DNA of 64,000 bases from Hyphomicrobium facile (GTDB taxonomy: Bacteria; Pseudomonadota; Alphaproteobacteria; Rhizobiales; Hyphomicrobiaceae). A program made the translations under genes and the position numbers. Under the pieces are notes generated by a model. The model saw nothing but the letters and a program-made list of their open reading frames with translations. It ran no database searches and had not been told where the DNA came from. The stretch lies in assembly GCF_900116175.1 (NCBI RefSeq), contig NZ_FPCH01000003.1, positions 744,001 through 808,000 of the forward strand. Reading direction: 5' to 3'. Of the stretch, positions 1 through 8,961 are shown in pieces. Within the stretch, counting starts at the first letter, position 1. Each line of letters opens with the position of its first letter.

Positions 1-802
1 GATCGGTCACAAGCAGCAGCTCTTGCAGCGTGAAATGCAAGGCACCGTTCTCGTCGAGCCGCGGCTTCAGAAACGAGCGCAGGTGCCCCGGGCCCGAGTC
101 CAAAATACGTTTCAGATCTGCAATGACCGCGGGCGTGCAGCGCATGCGTTCGACCCACGGTTCGAACGCCAATTCTTTTTCCATCTGCTCGTGCGCCACA
201 ATCTCGAAGCCGGCGGCACGAAGTAGATCACACCAGTGTTCGGGCGGCGGCGCGAAACCGTGGCTCGGATCACGCAATTTCTCGAAAGCATTGTAGGTGC
301 GGATCGTCTCGTCGATGTCGCTGACGCTCGCGCCGGGGAGTCGCTCCTGGTCGGGCGCGACGTTGTCGACGAGGGCGAAGCGGCCGCCCTTTTTCAAAAC
401 GCGGCGAACCTCGGCGACGAACTTTTCGAGATCCGGGAAGTGATGTGCCGCCAAGCGGCAGCAGACGAGATCGAAGCTTTCATTCGGGAATGGTAACGCG
501 CTGGCAGACGCCGTCGCCGTCGACATGTTGGCGAGCCCGCGCGCTGTCGCGAGTTTCGCTGCTTCTTTCAGCATCTCATCGGTGATGTCGCTCGCGATGA
601 CGGTCGCGACATGGGGCGCGAAGACGGCCGCCGTATGCCCCGCGCCCGTCGCAACATCGAGGGCTACCCAAGTTTTTTGCGGCGCCACAAGCTCGACGAT
701 GCGAGCGAGGCTTTCGCCTTTCGCATGCACCTCGGACGTCGCGTAGTCGGCCGCGGCGGGCCCAAACTTCGAGCGGACGACGGCATCCGAATCCTTGGTC
801 AC
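1..802 (-). CDS. SAM-dependent methyltransferase (C-terminus cut by window edge)
   Basis: Class I SAM-dependent methyltransferase of the Methyltransf_11 type; its substrate cannot be read from the sequence. The frame runs off the left edge, leaving about 267 codons. The SAM glycine motif reads LDVATGAGHTA (about residues 48-58), the acidic motif is ASDIT, and the family strand PFPNESFDLVCC and a LKKGGRFALVD strand follow. I chose the GTG at 802 because AGAGGTG precedes it at ribosome-binding distance; an in-frame ATG five codons upstream (817) has no such site. It diverges from the acyltransferase gene at 973. The family is clear; the role is unknown. Confidence 0.85.
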   Translation of the reverse strand, partial: MTKDSDAVVRSKFGPAAADYATSEVHAKGESLARIVELVAPQKTWVALDVATGAGHTAAVFAPHVATVIASDITDEMLKEAAKLATARGLANMSTATASASALPFPNESFDLVCCRLAAHHFPDLEKFVAEVRRVLKKGGRFALVDNVAPDQERLPGASVSDIDETIRTYNAFEKLRDPSHGFAPPPEHWCDLLRAAGFEIVAHEQMEKELAFEPWVERMRCTPAVIADLKRILDSGPGHLRSFLKPRLDENGALHFTLQELLLVTD

Positions 803-972
803 GTGGCACCTCTGCATCGGTGTCGAAAACGTTTTGTGTCCGCAGGGTAACTAGTAAATCTTAATGCAACAAAAGAACAAATGCCGCGTTGTCGTCGGCT
901 ACAAGACTACTATCTCTCCGCGAACTTTCTATTCGTATAGCTCACTGCCCGCCAATTCTGAGAATTCCATAC

Positions 973-1734
973 ATGTCGACACCGCTGTCGTTTCGTCCCC
1001 GGCAAGACACTCTGCCGCCCGATGAGGGATCTTGGCATGGCGACGCGCAAAGTTTCGAGCTCAGGGTGTTGTCGAAGGAAAGCGATGTCAGCGATGCGAC
1101 GGCGCTTCGGCTGCGCGCCTATCAGGCGATCGGCTACGATGTCTCGAGCGACAACGGGAAATATACCGACAGGTTCGATGCGCTTCCCACCACGGTACTG
1201 CTCGGCGCCTACGATCAGGGCCGCCTCGTCGGCAGCGTGAGGCTTTGCTTCAATCATCCGTGGCAGACGGTTTCATCGCTTCCGTGCGGGCCGTACTATC
1301 CCGCGCTGAAGGAAGTGAAGAGCAAGGTCGATGGCGCACTGGTCGAAGTCTCGCGCCTTTCGATCGAGCCGGGTGTCAGCAACACATCGTACCGGACGAC
1401 GCTCTATGCTTTCCTCGTGCGCGCGGCTCTGACGGCGGCGCAAGCAGCAGAGGTTTCGATGCTGCTGATTGCGACGCGGCCCGATTGGGTGAAGTTCTAC
1501 AAATATATGCTCGGCTTCCAGCCGATCGGCGAGCCCGCTCTCTATCCGCCGGGCGATTTCAAGATCACGCTGTTGGGCGGAAGCCTGAAGCAGGCTGAGA
1601 CACGCCAGAAGCTGCAGAACCGCTTCTTCAAGATCACGCCGGAAGAGGTCGCCAGCATGCGTGTTGCTATTCAACCCGCGCTTGCTGCTTCGGCCGTTCG
1701 GGACGACGACGACAAGGTCGCCGTTCCGGCGTAA
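973..1734 (+). CDS. FeeM-type N-acyl amino acid synthase / GNAT-fold acyltransferase
   Basis: Predicted 253-residue acyltransferase resembling the N-acyl amino acid synthase FeeM core, a GNAT-like fold that moves acyl chains from acyl-ACP to amino acids. What is seen: an N-terminal tail to about residue 30, then the fold with ATALRLRAYQAIGY, the strand VLLGAYDQGRLVGSVRLCF, VEVSRLSIEP, and ATRPDWVKFYKYMLGFQPIG, typical of this family. An ATG 84 bases upstream (889) is in frame, but the sequence between lacks conserved features. It stands alone, convergent with leuC, with a shared terminator between them. The product (N-acyl amino acid or ornithine-like lipid) is inference. Confidence 0.7.
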   Translation: MSTPLSFRPRQDTLPPDEGSWHGDAQSFELRVLSKESDVSDATALRLRAYQAIGYDVSSDNGKYTDRFDALPTTVLLGAYDQGRLVGSVRLCFNHPWQTVSSLPCGPYYPALKEVKSKVDGALVEVSRLSIEPGVSNTSYRTTLYAFLVRAALTAAQAAEVSMLLIATRPDWVKFYKYMLGFQPIGEPALYPPGDFKITLLGGSLKQAETRQKLQNRFFKITPEEVASMRVAIQPALAASAVRDDDDKVAVPA

Positions 1735-1767
1735 CGGTGCGGACTGAAATCGGATCGGCGTAAATGA

Positions 1768-1789
1768 TGGCAGGCCGTTTGGCCTGCCA
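1768..1789. terminator. bidirectional terminator hairpin between acyltransferase and leuC
   Basis: Perfect 9-bp stem TGGCAGGCC / GGCCTGCCA with a GTTT loop, followed on the plus strand by AATTTCTTT. It lies between the convergent stops at 1734 and 1796, so it can serve both transcripts. Confidence 0.8.
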
Positions 1790-1795
1790 ATTTCT

Positions 1796-3199
1796 TTACT
1801 GCCAGTTTCTCACGTCGACGAAGTGGCCTTCGAGCGCTGCAGCTGCCGCCATGATCGGTGAGACGAGGTGCGTGCGGCCCTTGTAGCCCTGGCGGCCTTC
1901 GAAGTTGCGGTTCGACGTCGAGGCGCAACGCTGGCCCGGCTTCAGCTGATCCGGGTTCATACCGAGGCACATCGAGCAGCCCGGTTCGCGCCACTCGAAT
2001 CCGGCATCCTTGAAGATCTTGTCGAGGCCTTCGGCTTCCGCCTGTTCTTTGACGAGACCCGAGCCCGGAACGATCATCGCGTAGGCAAGGCGCGACGAGA
2101 TCTTCTTGCCGTCGACGATCTTGGCCACGGCCCGCAAGTCTTCGATGCGGCCGTTCGTGCAGCTTCCGATCCACACGACATCGAGCGGGATGTCGGTCAT
2201 CTTCGTGCCGGGCGTCAGACCCATGTATTCGAGCGCGCGCTGCATCGAGTTGCGCTTGTTCTCATCCTGCACGTCGGCGGGATTGGGAACGGAGGAAGCG
2301 ACCGAGGTCACGTCCTCGGGACTCGTGCCCCAGGAAACGATCGGCGGCAGCTTGGCGGCGTCGAGGCGAACTTCGCGATCGAAGTGCGCGCCTTCATCCG
2401 TGCGCAGCGTTTCCCAGTATTTCATCGCCATGTCCCAGGCCGCGCCTTTGGGGGCCTTGGGACGATCCTTGAGGAAAGCGAAGGTTTTCTCGTCGGGCGC
2501 GATCATGCCGGCGCGGGCGCCGCCTTCGATCGACATGTTGCAGACCGTCATCCGGCCTTCCATCGAGAGCGCGCGAATGGCTTCGCCCGCGTACTCGATG
2601 ACGGAGCCGGTGCCGCCAGCGGTGCCGATCTCGCCGATGATCGCCAAGGTGATGTCCTTGGCGCCGACGCCGTGCGGGGCGACGCCGTCGACCGTCACCC
2701 GCATGTTCTTGGCCTTTTTCTGGATCAGCGTCTGGGTGGCGAGCACGTGCTCGACCTCGGACGTGCCGATGCCGTGGGCCAATGCGCCGAACGCGCCATG
2801 CGTCGAGGTGTGGCTGTCGCCGCAGACGATCGTGGTGCCGGGAAGGGTGAAGCCCTGCTCGGGGCCGACGACGTGAACGATGCCCTGACGCTTGTCGAGT
2901 TCGTTGAAGTACTGGATCCCGAAGTCGCGGGCGTTTGCCGCCAAGGTCTCGACCTGGACGCGGCTTTGCTCGTCGGCGATGCCTTTGGAGCGGTCAGTGG
3001 TCGGGACGTTGTGATCGACGACGGCGAGCGTCTTTTCCGGAGCGCGAACCTTGCGGCCGGCCATGCGGAGGCCCTCGAAGGCCTGCGGGCTCGTGACTTC
3101 GTGGACGAGGTGGCGGTCGATATAAAGGAGGCTCGTTCCGTCTGGCGACTGTTCAACTACGTGATCTTCGAAGATTTTATCGTACAGCGTTTTTGCCAT
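1796..3199 (-). CDS. leuC: 3-isopropylmalate dehydratase large subunit
   Basis: Isomerises 2-isopropylmalate to 3-isopropylmalate in leucine synthesis, with LeuD. The 467-residue length matches the family. The aconitase fold is complete: [14 protein letters not shown] near the N-terminus, [20 protein letters not shown] in the middle, and the three 4Fe-4S ligands as VWIGSCTNG (about residue 348) and EPGCSMCLG (about 408 and 411). The start [10 protein letters not shown] is the usual one. leuD and leuB are not in the window, so the leu genes are split here. A 157-base gap separates it from the LysR gene on the same strand. Confidence 0.97.
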   Translation of the reverse strand: MAKTLYDKIFEDHVVEQSPDGTSLLYIDRHLVHEVTSPQAFEGLRMAGRKVRAPEKTLAVVDHNVPTTDRSKGIADEQSRVQVETLAANARDFGIQYFNELDKRQGIVHVVGPEQGFTLPGTTIVCGDSHTSTHGAFGALAHGIGTSEVEHVLATQTLIQKKAKNMRVTVDGVAPHGVGAKDITLAIIGEIGTAGGTGSVIEYAGEAIRALSMEGRMTVCNMSIEGGARAGMIAPDEKTFAFLKDRPKAPKGAAWDMAMKYWETLRTDEGAHFDREVRLDAAKLPPIVSWGTSPEDVTSVASSVPNPADVQDENKRNSMQRALEYMGLTPGTKMTDIPLDVVWIGSCTNGRIEDLRAVAKIVDGKKISSRLAYAMIVPGSGLVKEQAEAEGLDKIFKDAGFEWREPGCSMCLGMNPDQLKPGQRCASTSNRNFEGRQGYKGRTHLVSPIMAAAAALEGHFVDVRNWQ

Positions 3200-3356
3200 G
3201 ACTTCGTTGAGCCTTTGGAGAACGGCGGATGAGGATGAGCCGGTTAAATAGCGTCTAGCGCCGGTTTCCGCAAATCAGTGCTCGTCGCAGGTGCGATAAG
3301 CTGAGAGGGGCTCCGTAGCGCCAGCCGGATCGCGAATTAGACCATCGCGATTAACG

Positions 3357-4250
3357 TCAGGTGTTCCTGTTTTTCGAGACTTTCGAGACCAGGAAGTCCC
3401 GCAAAAGCTGGACCTTTTTCGAGGATTTGAGCTCTTCCGGGTAGGCGAAGACCATATTCAGCGAGGGCTGCTCGATTTCGGTCAGCACCGGCACGAGGTC
3501 GGTCTGCTCCTCGGTCAGGTAATCGGGGATCATTCCGACGCCGATGCCAGCCCGGATCGCGTATTTGATCGCCACGACGCTGTTGACCCGGAGGGCGGCG
3601 TCCCGCGTGCCCGAGCCGTTGCGGCCCGCCGTCTCGATCCAGGACATTGCGTCGAGATGCTGGGCTGACGGCCCCGTGTAGCCGATGATGCGGTGCTGAT
3701 CGAGATCAGCCAGGCTTTTGGGGGCGCCGTGCTTGCGGATGTATTGCGCGGATGCGAAGGCGCGGACGCGGCTTTCGAACAGGGGCCGCCGGATGAGGTC
3801 GGCCTGCTCGGGTTCGCGGGTCCAGATCGCTGCATCGGCGGCACGCATGCCGATATCGACCTGATCGTCGTTGAGGATCAGTTCGACGCGGATTTCGGGA
3901 TAGAGTTCGCCGAACTCGCGAAGGCGCGGCGTCAACCAGATCGTGCCGAAGCCGATCGGCGCCGTGATCCGGAGGTCGCCGGACGGCTTCGTCGTGGAAT
4001 CGGACAGCAGCGTCTCGGCCGTCTGGAGCTTTGCAAAGACCTCTGCGACCGTCCGGTTCAGAAGCTCGCCCTGCTCGGTCAGCACGAGGCCGCGCGCATG
4101 GCGATGGAACAGCGTGACGCGAAGGTTCGCTTCGAGCGCGGAAATCTGCCGGCTGACGGCCGATTGGCTCATGTGGAGCTGTTCACCCGCATGGGTGAAA
4201 CTGCCAGCCTCAGCGGCCGCATGGAAGATGCGAAGCTTATCCCAATCCAT
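3357..4250 (-). CDS. LysR-family regulator of the LsrB/VtlR type
   Basis: Transcription regulator, 297 residues. The N-terminus MDWDKLRIFHAAAEAGSFT and the helix SQSAVSRQISALE form the LysR winged helix; FHRHARGLVLTEQGE follows, then a PBP-like effector domain ending AYPEEL..VQLLRDFLVSKV. The wording and the position downstream of trxB match LsrB of Sinorhizobium and VtlR of Brucella and Agrobacterium, which govern cell-envelope and oxidative-stress functions (from memory of those proteins). An in-frame ATG at 4283 would add 11 residues; 4250 matches the family start. The protein has no cysteine at all, whereas LsrB is reported to sense redox through cysteines. Confidence 0.88.
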   Translation of the reverse strand: MDWDKLRIFHAAAEAGSFTHAGEQLHMSQSAVSRQISALEANLRVTLFHRHARGLVLTEQGELLNRTVAEVFAKLQTAETLLSDSTTKPSGDLRITAPIGFGTIWLTPRLREFGELYPEIRVELILNDDQVDIGMRAADAAIWTREPEQADLIRRPLFESRVRAFASAQYIRKHGAPKSLADLDQHRIIGYTGPSAQHLDAMSWIETAGRNGSGTRDAALRVNSVVAIKYAIRAGIGVGMIPDYLTEEQTDLVPVLTEIEQPSLNMVFAYPEELKSSKKVQLLRDFLVSKVSKNRNT

Positions 4251-4399
4251 TCTGGAAGCCTGCGAATGCAGTTGATGGGCCATAGCATTTAGCTATGCAC
4301 TGGACGCAATGCAACCCGTGCATGGCAGAATAGCAACTGGACGTGTTGGCCGAGTGCCGTCTTGTCGCGCTTTTTGGCGTTTCAAACGGCGCCCGGAGC

Positions 4400-5368
4400 C
4401 TATTCGGCGGCGTCGGCCTGGTCTTCGACTTGCGCCAGATAGCGCTCAGCCTCGAGCGCGGCCATGCAACCCATACCGGCGGCAGTCACGGCCTGGCGGA
4501 AGACCTCGTCCTTGACGTCGCCCGCGGCGAACACGCCGGGAATTGCCGTCGCGGTCGAGTCCGGTGCTGTGATCAGGTAGCCCGAAGGGGTCATCTCAAG
4601 CTGCCCTTTAAACAGTTCGGTCGCAGGCGCGTGGCCGATCGCGGTGAAAACACCGTCGACCGGCAGTTCCGACGTCACGCCGGTCTTGAGATTTTTGAGG
4701 ACGATGCCCGTCACCGATTTCGGCGAATGCGTGCCGACGATTTCTTCGACGACGCTATCCCAGATGACATCGACCTTCGGGTTCTTGAACAGCCGCTCTT
4801 GCAGAATTTTTTCTGCGCGCAGGAAATCGCGGCGATGGACGAGCGTCACCTTGCTGGCGAAGTTTGTAAGAAAGATCGCTTCCTCGACGGCCGTGTTGCC
4901 GCCGCCGACAACCACGACTTCCTTGCCTTTGTAGAAGAAGCCATCGCACGTCGCGCAGGCCGATACGCCGTGGCCTTTGAAGTGCTCTTCGGAATGCAGC
5001 CCGAGCCAACGCGCCTGGGCGCCCGTCGCGATGATGAGCGCGTCGCACGTGTAGGTGTCGCCGCTATCGCCTTCGAGCCGGATGGGGCGCGTGCGAAGTT
5101 CGACCTTGTTGATGTGGTCCATCACGATGTTCGTGCCGACGTGCTCGGCCTGTGCCTGCATCTGCTCCATCAGCCACGGACCCTGGATCGGATCGGCGAA
5201 GCCCGGATAGTTCTCGACGTCGGTCGTGATGGTCAGCTGACCGCCGGGCTGCGAACCTTGGATGAGGGTCGGCGCGAGCATGGCGCGGGCGGCGTAAACT
5301 GCAGCCGTATATCCGGCGGGACCCGAGCCCAGGACTATCACCTTAGCGTGATGCGGTTTTTTCGTCAT
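4400..5368 (-). CDS. trxB: thioredoxin reductase
   Basis: FAD- and NADPH-dependent flavoenzyme that reduces thioredoxin in the cytoplasm. The 322 residues are family-normal. FAD-binding GSGPAG lies at residues 14-19, the redox pair CATC at 138-141 and NADPH-binding GGGNTA at 155-160; [20 protein letters not shown] near the C-terminus is the second FAD site. It is followed on the same strand, 149 bases on, by the LsrB/VtlR-type regulator, a pairing seen in other Hyphomicrobiales. The ATG at 5368 is preceded by GAGAG. Confidence 0.97.
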   Translation of the reverse strand: MTKKPHHAKVIVLGSGPAGYTAAVYAARAMLAPTLIQGSQPGGQLTITTDVENYPGFADPIQGPWLMEQMQAQAEHVGTNIVMDHINKVELRTRPIRLEGDSGDTYTCDALIIATGAQARWLGLHSEEHFKGHGVSACATCDGFFYKGKEVVVVGGGNTAVEEAIFLTNFASKVTLVHRRDFLRAEKILQERLFKNPKVDVIWDSVVEEIVGTHSPKSVTGIVLKNLKTGVTSELPVDGVFTAIGHAPATELFKGQLEMTPSGYLITAPDSTATAIPGVFAAGDVKDEVFRQAVTAAGMGCMAALEAERYLAQVEDQADAAE

Positions 5369-5535
5369 GCTCTCAAATCTCCGGCACGCTTGCCGTGCGG
5401 TCAGGGTTGCTAATTAGGGGGGCCATCTACCAATCGTCAATGTCGCTGGGGATGGCGTCCCCGTTACGAGCAGAACTGCGGCACTCAGGCGCGGCACGTG
5501 CTAGATTCGTCGAAAAATGCGGAGGGAAAAGGCGC

Positions 5536-6837
5536 GTGCAAGACATAAAGGCCACGCCGGCGCTGAGCATGCCTCAGCGGATAAAGGCCATTCTGATCGG
5601 TTCGTCGGGCAATCTGGTCGAGTGGTACGATTTCTACGTTTACACGGCTTTTTCGCTCTATTTCGCCAAAGCGTTCTTCCCCGAGGGCAATCAGACCGCG
5701 CAGCTTTTGAACACTGCGGCGATCTTCGCAGTCGGCTTTCTGATGCGCCCGATCGGGGCTTGGTTTTTCGGCCGCATGGCCGACCGGCATGGACGCCGTG
5801 TGGCTCTGACGACATCGGTGCTGCTGATGTGCTTCGGTTCGGCTCTCATCGCGGTGACGCCGGTCTATGCAACCATCGGTGTCGCGGCGCCGATCATTCT
5901 GCTTCTCTCGCGCATGATTCAGGGGCTCAGTCTCGGCGGGGAATACGGAACCAGCGCCACTTATCTTTCGGAAATGGCGACATCCGAGCGTCGCGGGTTC
6001 TATTCGAGCTTTCAGTATGTGACGCTGATCGGCGGGCAGCTGGCTGCCATGTCGGTGCTGATCGTGCTGCAAAGGTTTGTGCTGACGCCGGCTGAGCTCG
6101 AAGCGTGGGGCTGGCGCATTCCGTTCGCCATCGGAGCGCTTCTCGCCGTCATCGCGTTCGTGATGCGCCGCGATCTCGTCGAGACGGAATCCTTCCGGCG
6201 CGCGAAGTCGCATGAGGGCTCGATAGCGGCTCTGATGAGGCATCCGAAGGAAGTCGCGATCGTCGTCGGGCTGACGCTTGGCGGCACGCTGGCGTTCTAC
6301 ACTTTCACGACCTACATGCAGAAATTCCTCGTCAACACGTCCGGTTTCTCGAAGGACACGGCGACGATGATCTCCGCGTCGGCGCTGTTGATCTACATGC
6401 TGCTGCAGCCGATCGTCGGTGCGCTGTCGGATGTCATCGGCCGTCGTCCTGTGCTGATCACCTTCGGCGTGCTTGGATCGCTTTGCACCGTGCCGATCCT
6501 CACCACATTGCAATCGGTGAATGAGCCATTGCAGGCATTCGCTCTGGTGATGGCGGGGCTCGCGATCGTCTCGTGCTACACGGCCATCAACGCGGTCGTT
6601 AAAGCGGAGCTGTTTCCGACATCCGTTCGGGCGCTGGGCGTCGGCTTGCCCTACGCGATCACGGTTGCCGTTTTCGGCGGCACGGCGGAATGGGTTGCGC
6701 TATGGCTGAAGCAGTTGGGAAATGAGCACTACTTCTACTGGTATGTGTCGGGGTGCATCGCCGTCTCGCTCTGCGTCTATTGGACGATGCGAGATACGCG
6801 TTACGACAGTGCGATCGACAAAGCGGGTGGGGCTTGA
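5536..6837 (+). CDS. MFS transporter, metabolite:H+ symporter (KgtP/ProP-like)
   Basis: Inner-membrane major-facilitator transporter, 433 residues with about 12 hydrophobic segments. It has the metabolite:H+ symporter signatures GNLVEWYDFYVYT in helix 1, RPIGAWFFGRMADRHGRR in loop 2-3, and RMIQGLSLGGEYGTSATYL in helix 4; SDVIGRRPV is the second-half repeat. Relatives take up alpha-ketoglutarate, citrate or osmolytes; the substrate is not readable here. I favour the GTG at 5536, with GGAGGG and AAAAGG upstream, over longer in-frame starts from 5395 that encode unconserved sequence. It is convergent with a decayed radC 3' end 11 bases beyond its stop. Confidence 0.88.
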   Translation: MQDIKATPALSMPQRIKAILIGSSGNLVEWYDFYVYTAFSLYFAKAFFPEGNQTAQLLNTAAIFAVGFLMRPIGAWFFGRMADRHGRRVALTTSVLLMCFGSALIAVTPVYATIGVAAPIILLLSRMIQGLSLGGEYGTSATYLSEMATSERRGFYSSFQYVTLIGGQLAAMSVLIVLQRFVLTPAELEAWGWRIPFAIGALLAVIAFVMRRDLVETESFRRAKSHEGSIAALMRHPKEVAIVVGLTLGGTLAFYTFTTYMQKFLVNTSGFSKDTATMISASALLIYMLLQPIVGALSDVIGRRPVLITFGVLGSLCTVPILTTLQSVNEPLQAFALVMAGLAIVSCYTAINAVVKAELFPTSVRALGVGLPYAITVAVFGGTAEWVALWLKQLGNEHYFYWYVSGCIAVSLCVYWTMRDTRYDSAIDKAGGA

Positions 6838-6848
6838 GACGATCCAGC

Positions 6849-6942
6849 CTAGATCAGGCGCAGGACCTTAAGACTCGCGTAACCATTGCGGCCAACGACG
6901 ATATGATCATGAACGGCGCCGCTCGATAAACTGGCCGCAGTC
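6849..6942 (-). pseudogene. displaced 3' end of a second radC copy
   Basis: Read on the minus strand this encodes SSGAVHDHIVVGRNGYASLK then VLRLI and a TAG stop. It matches the last residues of the intact RadC ([22 protein letters not shown]) encoded 1.3 kb away in the same orientation. Over about 70 bases the two agree at roughly 83%, with most differences at third codon positions. The similarity fades upstream of about 6935. There is no start and no rest of the gene, so it is a remnant. It lies between the MFS gene and the acylase gene, where an uninterrupted genome would have the true radC end. Confidence 0.85.
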
Positions 6943-6973
6943 CCACGTTTTCCATATCCGATCAGGACATGTC

Positions 6974-8041
6974 ATGAAGAAAATCAAGACATCACTTGTC
7001 AACGCCTGCATGGCGGGCGGCCTTGCCGGAGCCATGACCTTTGCGTCAGCCGCAGACGCCTGCACCCGCCTTGTCTATCTTGGCGCCAACAATCTGAACA
7101 TGACGGCCCGGTCCATGGACTGGAGCGAAGAGATTGGCACCAACTTATGGATTCTGCCGCGCGGCATGGAACGTGACGGCGCTGCGGGCCCGAATTCGGT
7201 GAAGTGGACTGCGAAATACGGCAGCGTCATCGCAACCGCCTATGACATCTCGACGACCGATGGAATGAACGAGGCGGGCCTCGTCGCCAATGTGCTGTGG
7301 CTGGCAGAGTCGCAGTATCCGGAATACGATGGCAAAACGCCGGGGCTCGCGATTTCGGCCTGGGCGCAATATGTGCTCGACCAGTTCGGGACGGTTGATG
7401 AGGCGGTGAAGCATCTGCAGTCCGAACCCTTCACCCTGGTGACCGACAAGGTGCCGGGGCAGGACCGTCTGGCCACGCTGCATCTGTCGATCTCGGACGC
7501 AAGCGGCGACAGCGCCATCATCGAATACCTCGACGGCAAGCAGATTATTCACCACGGTCGCGAATTCCAAGTCATGACCAACTCGCCATCTTTCAGACAG
7601 CAGTTGGCGCTCAACGCATACTGGAAGGAAATCGGCGGCACGGTGATGCTGCCGGGAACGAACCGCGCGGCTGACCGCTTCGCCCGCGCGGCGTTCTATG
7701 TGAACGCCATTCCGAAGTCAGAGGATACACGCGAGGCGACCGCCAGCGTCTTCAGCGTTATCCGTAACGCTTCGGTGCCCTACGGCATCAGCACGCCAAA
7801 CCAACCCAACATTGCCTCCACGCGCTGGCGCACCGTGGCTGACCAGAAGAACCTGACCTATTTCTTCGACTCGGCCCTGACCCCGAATGTGTTCTGGGTG
7901 GATTTCAGCAAGGTCGATTTCTCGAAGGAAACCGGAAAGGTGCGCAAGCTGGATCTGGGGCCGGATCAGCGCAATACCTATTCCGGCGCGGCCAATGACA
8001 GCTTCGTCGAGACAAAGCCGTTCAAGTTCCTCGGGCTCTGA
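6974..8041 (+). CDS. secreted choloylglycine / penicillin V acylase family hydrolase
   Basis: Linear amide C-N hydrolase of the Ntn superfamily, 355 residues. A signal peptide (KKIK then a hydrophobic stretch, cleaved after ASAADA) leaves Cys30 as the new N-terminal nucleophile in CTRLVYLG, as required in this family. Further family marks are TARSMDWSEEIGTNLWI, MNEAGLVANVLWLAESQYP and DSAIIEYLDGK. Relatives cleave penicillin V, bile-salt amides or N-acyl homoserine lactones; the periplasmic location and the substrate are inference. It sits between a displaced radC tail and the intact radC, which suggests acquisition by recombination. A GC-rich hairpin repeat follows the gene. Confidence 0.88.
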   Translation: MKKIKTSLVNACMAGGLAGAMTFASAADACTRLVYLGANNLNMTARSMDWSEEIGTNLWILPRGMERDGAAGPNSVKWTAKYGSVIATAYDISTTDGMNEAGLVANVLWLAESQYPEYDGKTPGLAISAWAQYVLDQFGTVDEAVKHLQSEPFTLVTDKVPGQDRLATLHLSISDASGDSAIIEYLDGKQIIHHGREFQVMTNSPSFRQQLALNAYWKEIGGTVMLPGTNRAADRFARAAFYVNAIPKSEDTREATASVFSVIRNASVPYGISTPNQPNIASTRWRTVADQKNLTYFFDSALTPNVFWVDFSKVDFSKETGKVRKLDLGPDQRNTYSGAANDSFVETKPFKFLGL

Positions 8042-8096
8042 CGAGCTAGGGTTATTTGCCGAAATCGAAGGCGCATCGGGACACCCCCACCCCTAA

Positions 8097-8119
8097 CCCC
8101 TCCCCGCAAGGGGGAGGGG
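8097..8119. repeat. GC-rich hairpin, REP-like dispersed element / terminator
   Basis: CCCCTCCCC and GGGGAGGGG form a 9-bp stem around GCAAG, embedded in CACCCCTAACCCCTCC...GAACTCTTGTCCGGGTGAGG. This wording is familiar as a dispersed intergenic repeat of many Hyphomicrobiales genomes (from memory). Only one copy is seen here. It lies between the convergent acylase and radC genes and could terminate either. Confidence 0.6.
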
Positions 8120-8167
8120 AACTCTTGTCCGGGTGAGGAGCAGGCTTCGATCTAACCCACGTCCACT

Positions 8168-8953
8168 TCAAATCAGGCGCAGCGCCTTAAGGCTCGCGTG
8201 ACCGTTGCGGCCGACGATGATGTGATCGTGCACGGCGACGCCGAGCGGCCGCGACGCGTCGATGATCTGCTTGGTCATATCGATGTCGGCGCGCGACGGC
8301 GTCGGATCGCCCGAGGGATGATTGTGCACGAGGATGATGGCGCTCGCGGAGAGTTCGAGCGCGCGCTTCACGACCTCGCGCACGTAGACAGGCGTGTGAT
8401 CGACCGTGCCGTGTCCCTGTACTTCGTCGGCGATGAGCTGGTTCTTCTTGTCGAGAAAAAGGATGCGGAATTGCTCGCGGGTTTCGAAGCCCTGCACAAG
8501 GCGCAGATAATCGAGCACGCCGTCCCACGATGATAGCGCTGGCCGGGTGGCGATCTGACCTCGCGTCATGCGCTCGGCCGCGGCCTTGATCAGCTTCAGT
8601 TCTTCGACGGCGCGATCGCCGACGCCCTCGACTTCCTTCAACCGGTTGGCGGGCGCCGAAACCACATCGGCAAACGAGCCGAATTTCGCGATCAGCCGCT
8701 TGGCGATCGGCTTCGTGTCGATCCGCGGAAAGGCGCGGAACAGGATCATTTCGAGAAGCTCGTAGTCAGGTATGGCGTCGGCGCCGCCGTTCTCAAAGCG
8801 CTCGCGCAGGCGGCGGCGGTGGCCCACCTTGTCGTCGGCCACCTTTTGGCCGGGAGGCCGTTTCGCTTCGGCTTCGGGCGCGACGGAAAAAAAGGTCGAT
8901 TGCTCGGCAGCGCTTGTCTTGTCGCGAAATCCATCGGAGCGCGACATCGACAA
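8168..8953 (-). CDS. radC: RadC/YicR family JAB-domain protein
   Basis: 261 residues. A helix-hairpin-helix region ([20 protein letters not shown], about 105-125) is followed by the RadC JAB/MPN domain with the metal-binding signature [17 protein letters not shown]: His210, His212 and Asp223. Despite its name, a DNA-repair role for RadC is doubtful in the literature, and the activity is unknown. The gene ends [19 protein letters not shown], and a second, diverged copy of that tail lies at 6849-6942. The N-terminal 45 residues are low in conservation. It follows map on the same strand with an 8-base gap, so the two are probably co-transcribed. Confidence 0.93.
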   Translation of the reverse strand: MSMSRSDGFRDKTSAAEQSTFFSVAPEAEAKRPPGQKVADDKVGHRRRLRERFENGGADAIPDYELLEMILFRAFPRIDTKPIAKRLIAKFGSFADVVSAPANRLKEVEGVGDRAVEELKLIKAAAERMTRGQIATRPALSSWDGVLDYLRLVQGFETREQFRILFLDKKNQLIADEVQGHGTVDHTPVYVREVVKRALELSASAIILVHNHPSGDPTPSRADIDMTKQIIDASRPLGVAVHDHIIVGRNGHASLKALRLI

Positions 8954-8961
8954 TCACTCCA

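Noticed and set aside
1868-3232. A 454-codon open frame on the plus strand opposite leuC
   Set aside because: Shadow of leuC; composition is rich in Arg, Ala and Gly with no domain.
8097-8119. CRISPR or clustered repeat
   Set aside because: Only a single GC-rich hairpin; no regularly spaced direct repeats are seen anywhere in the window.
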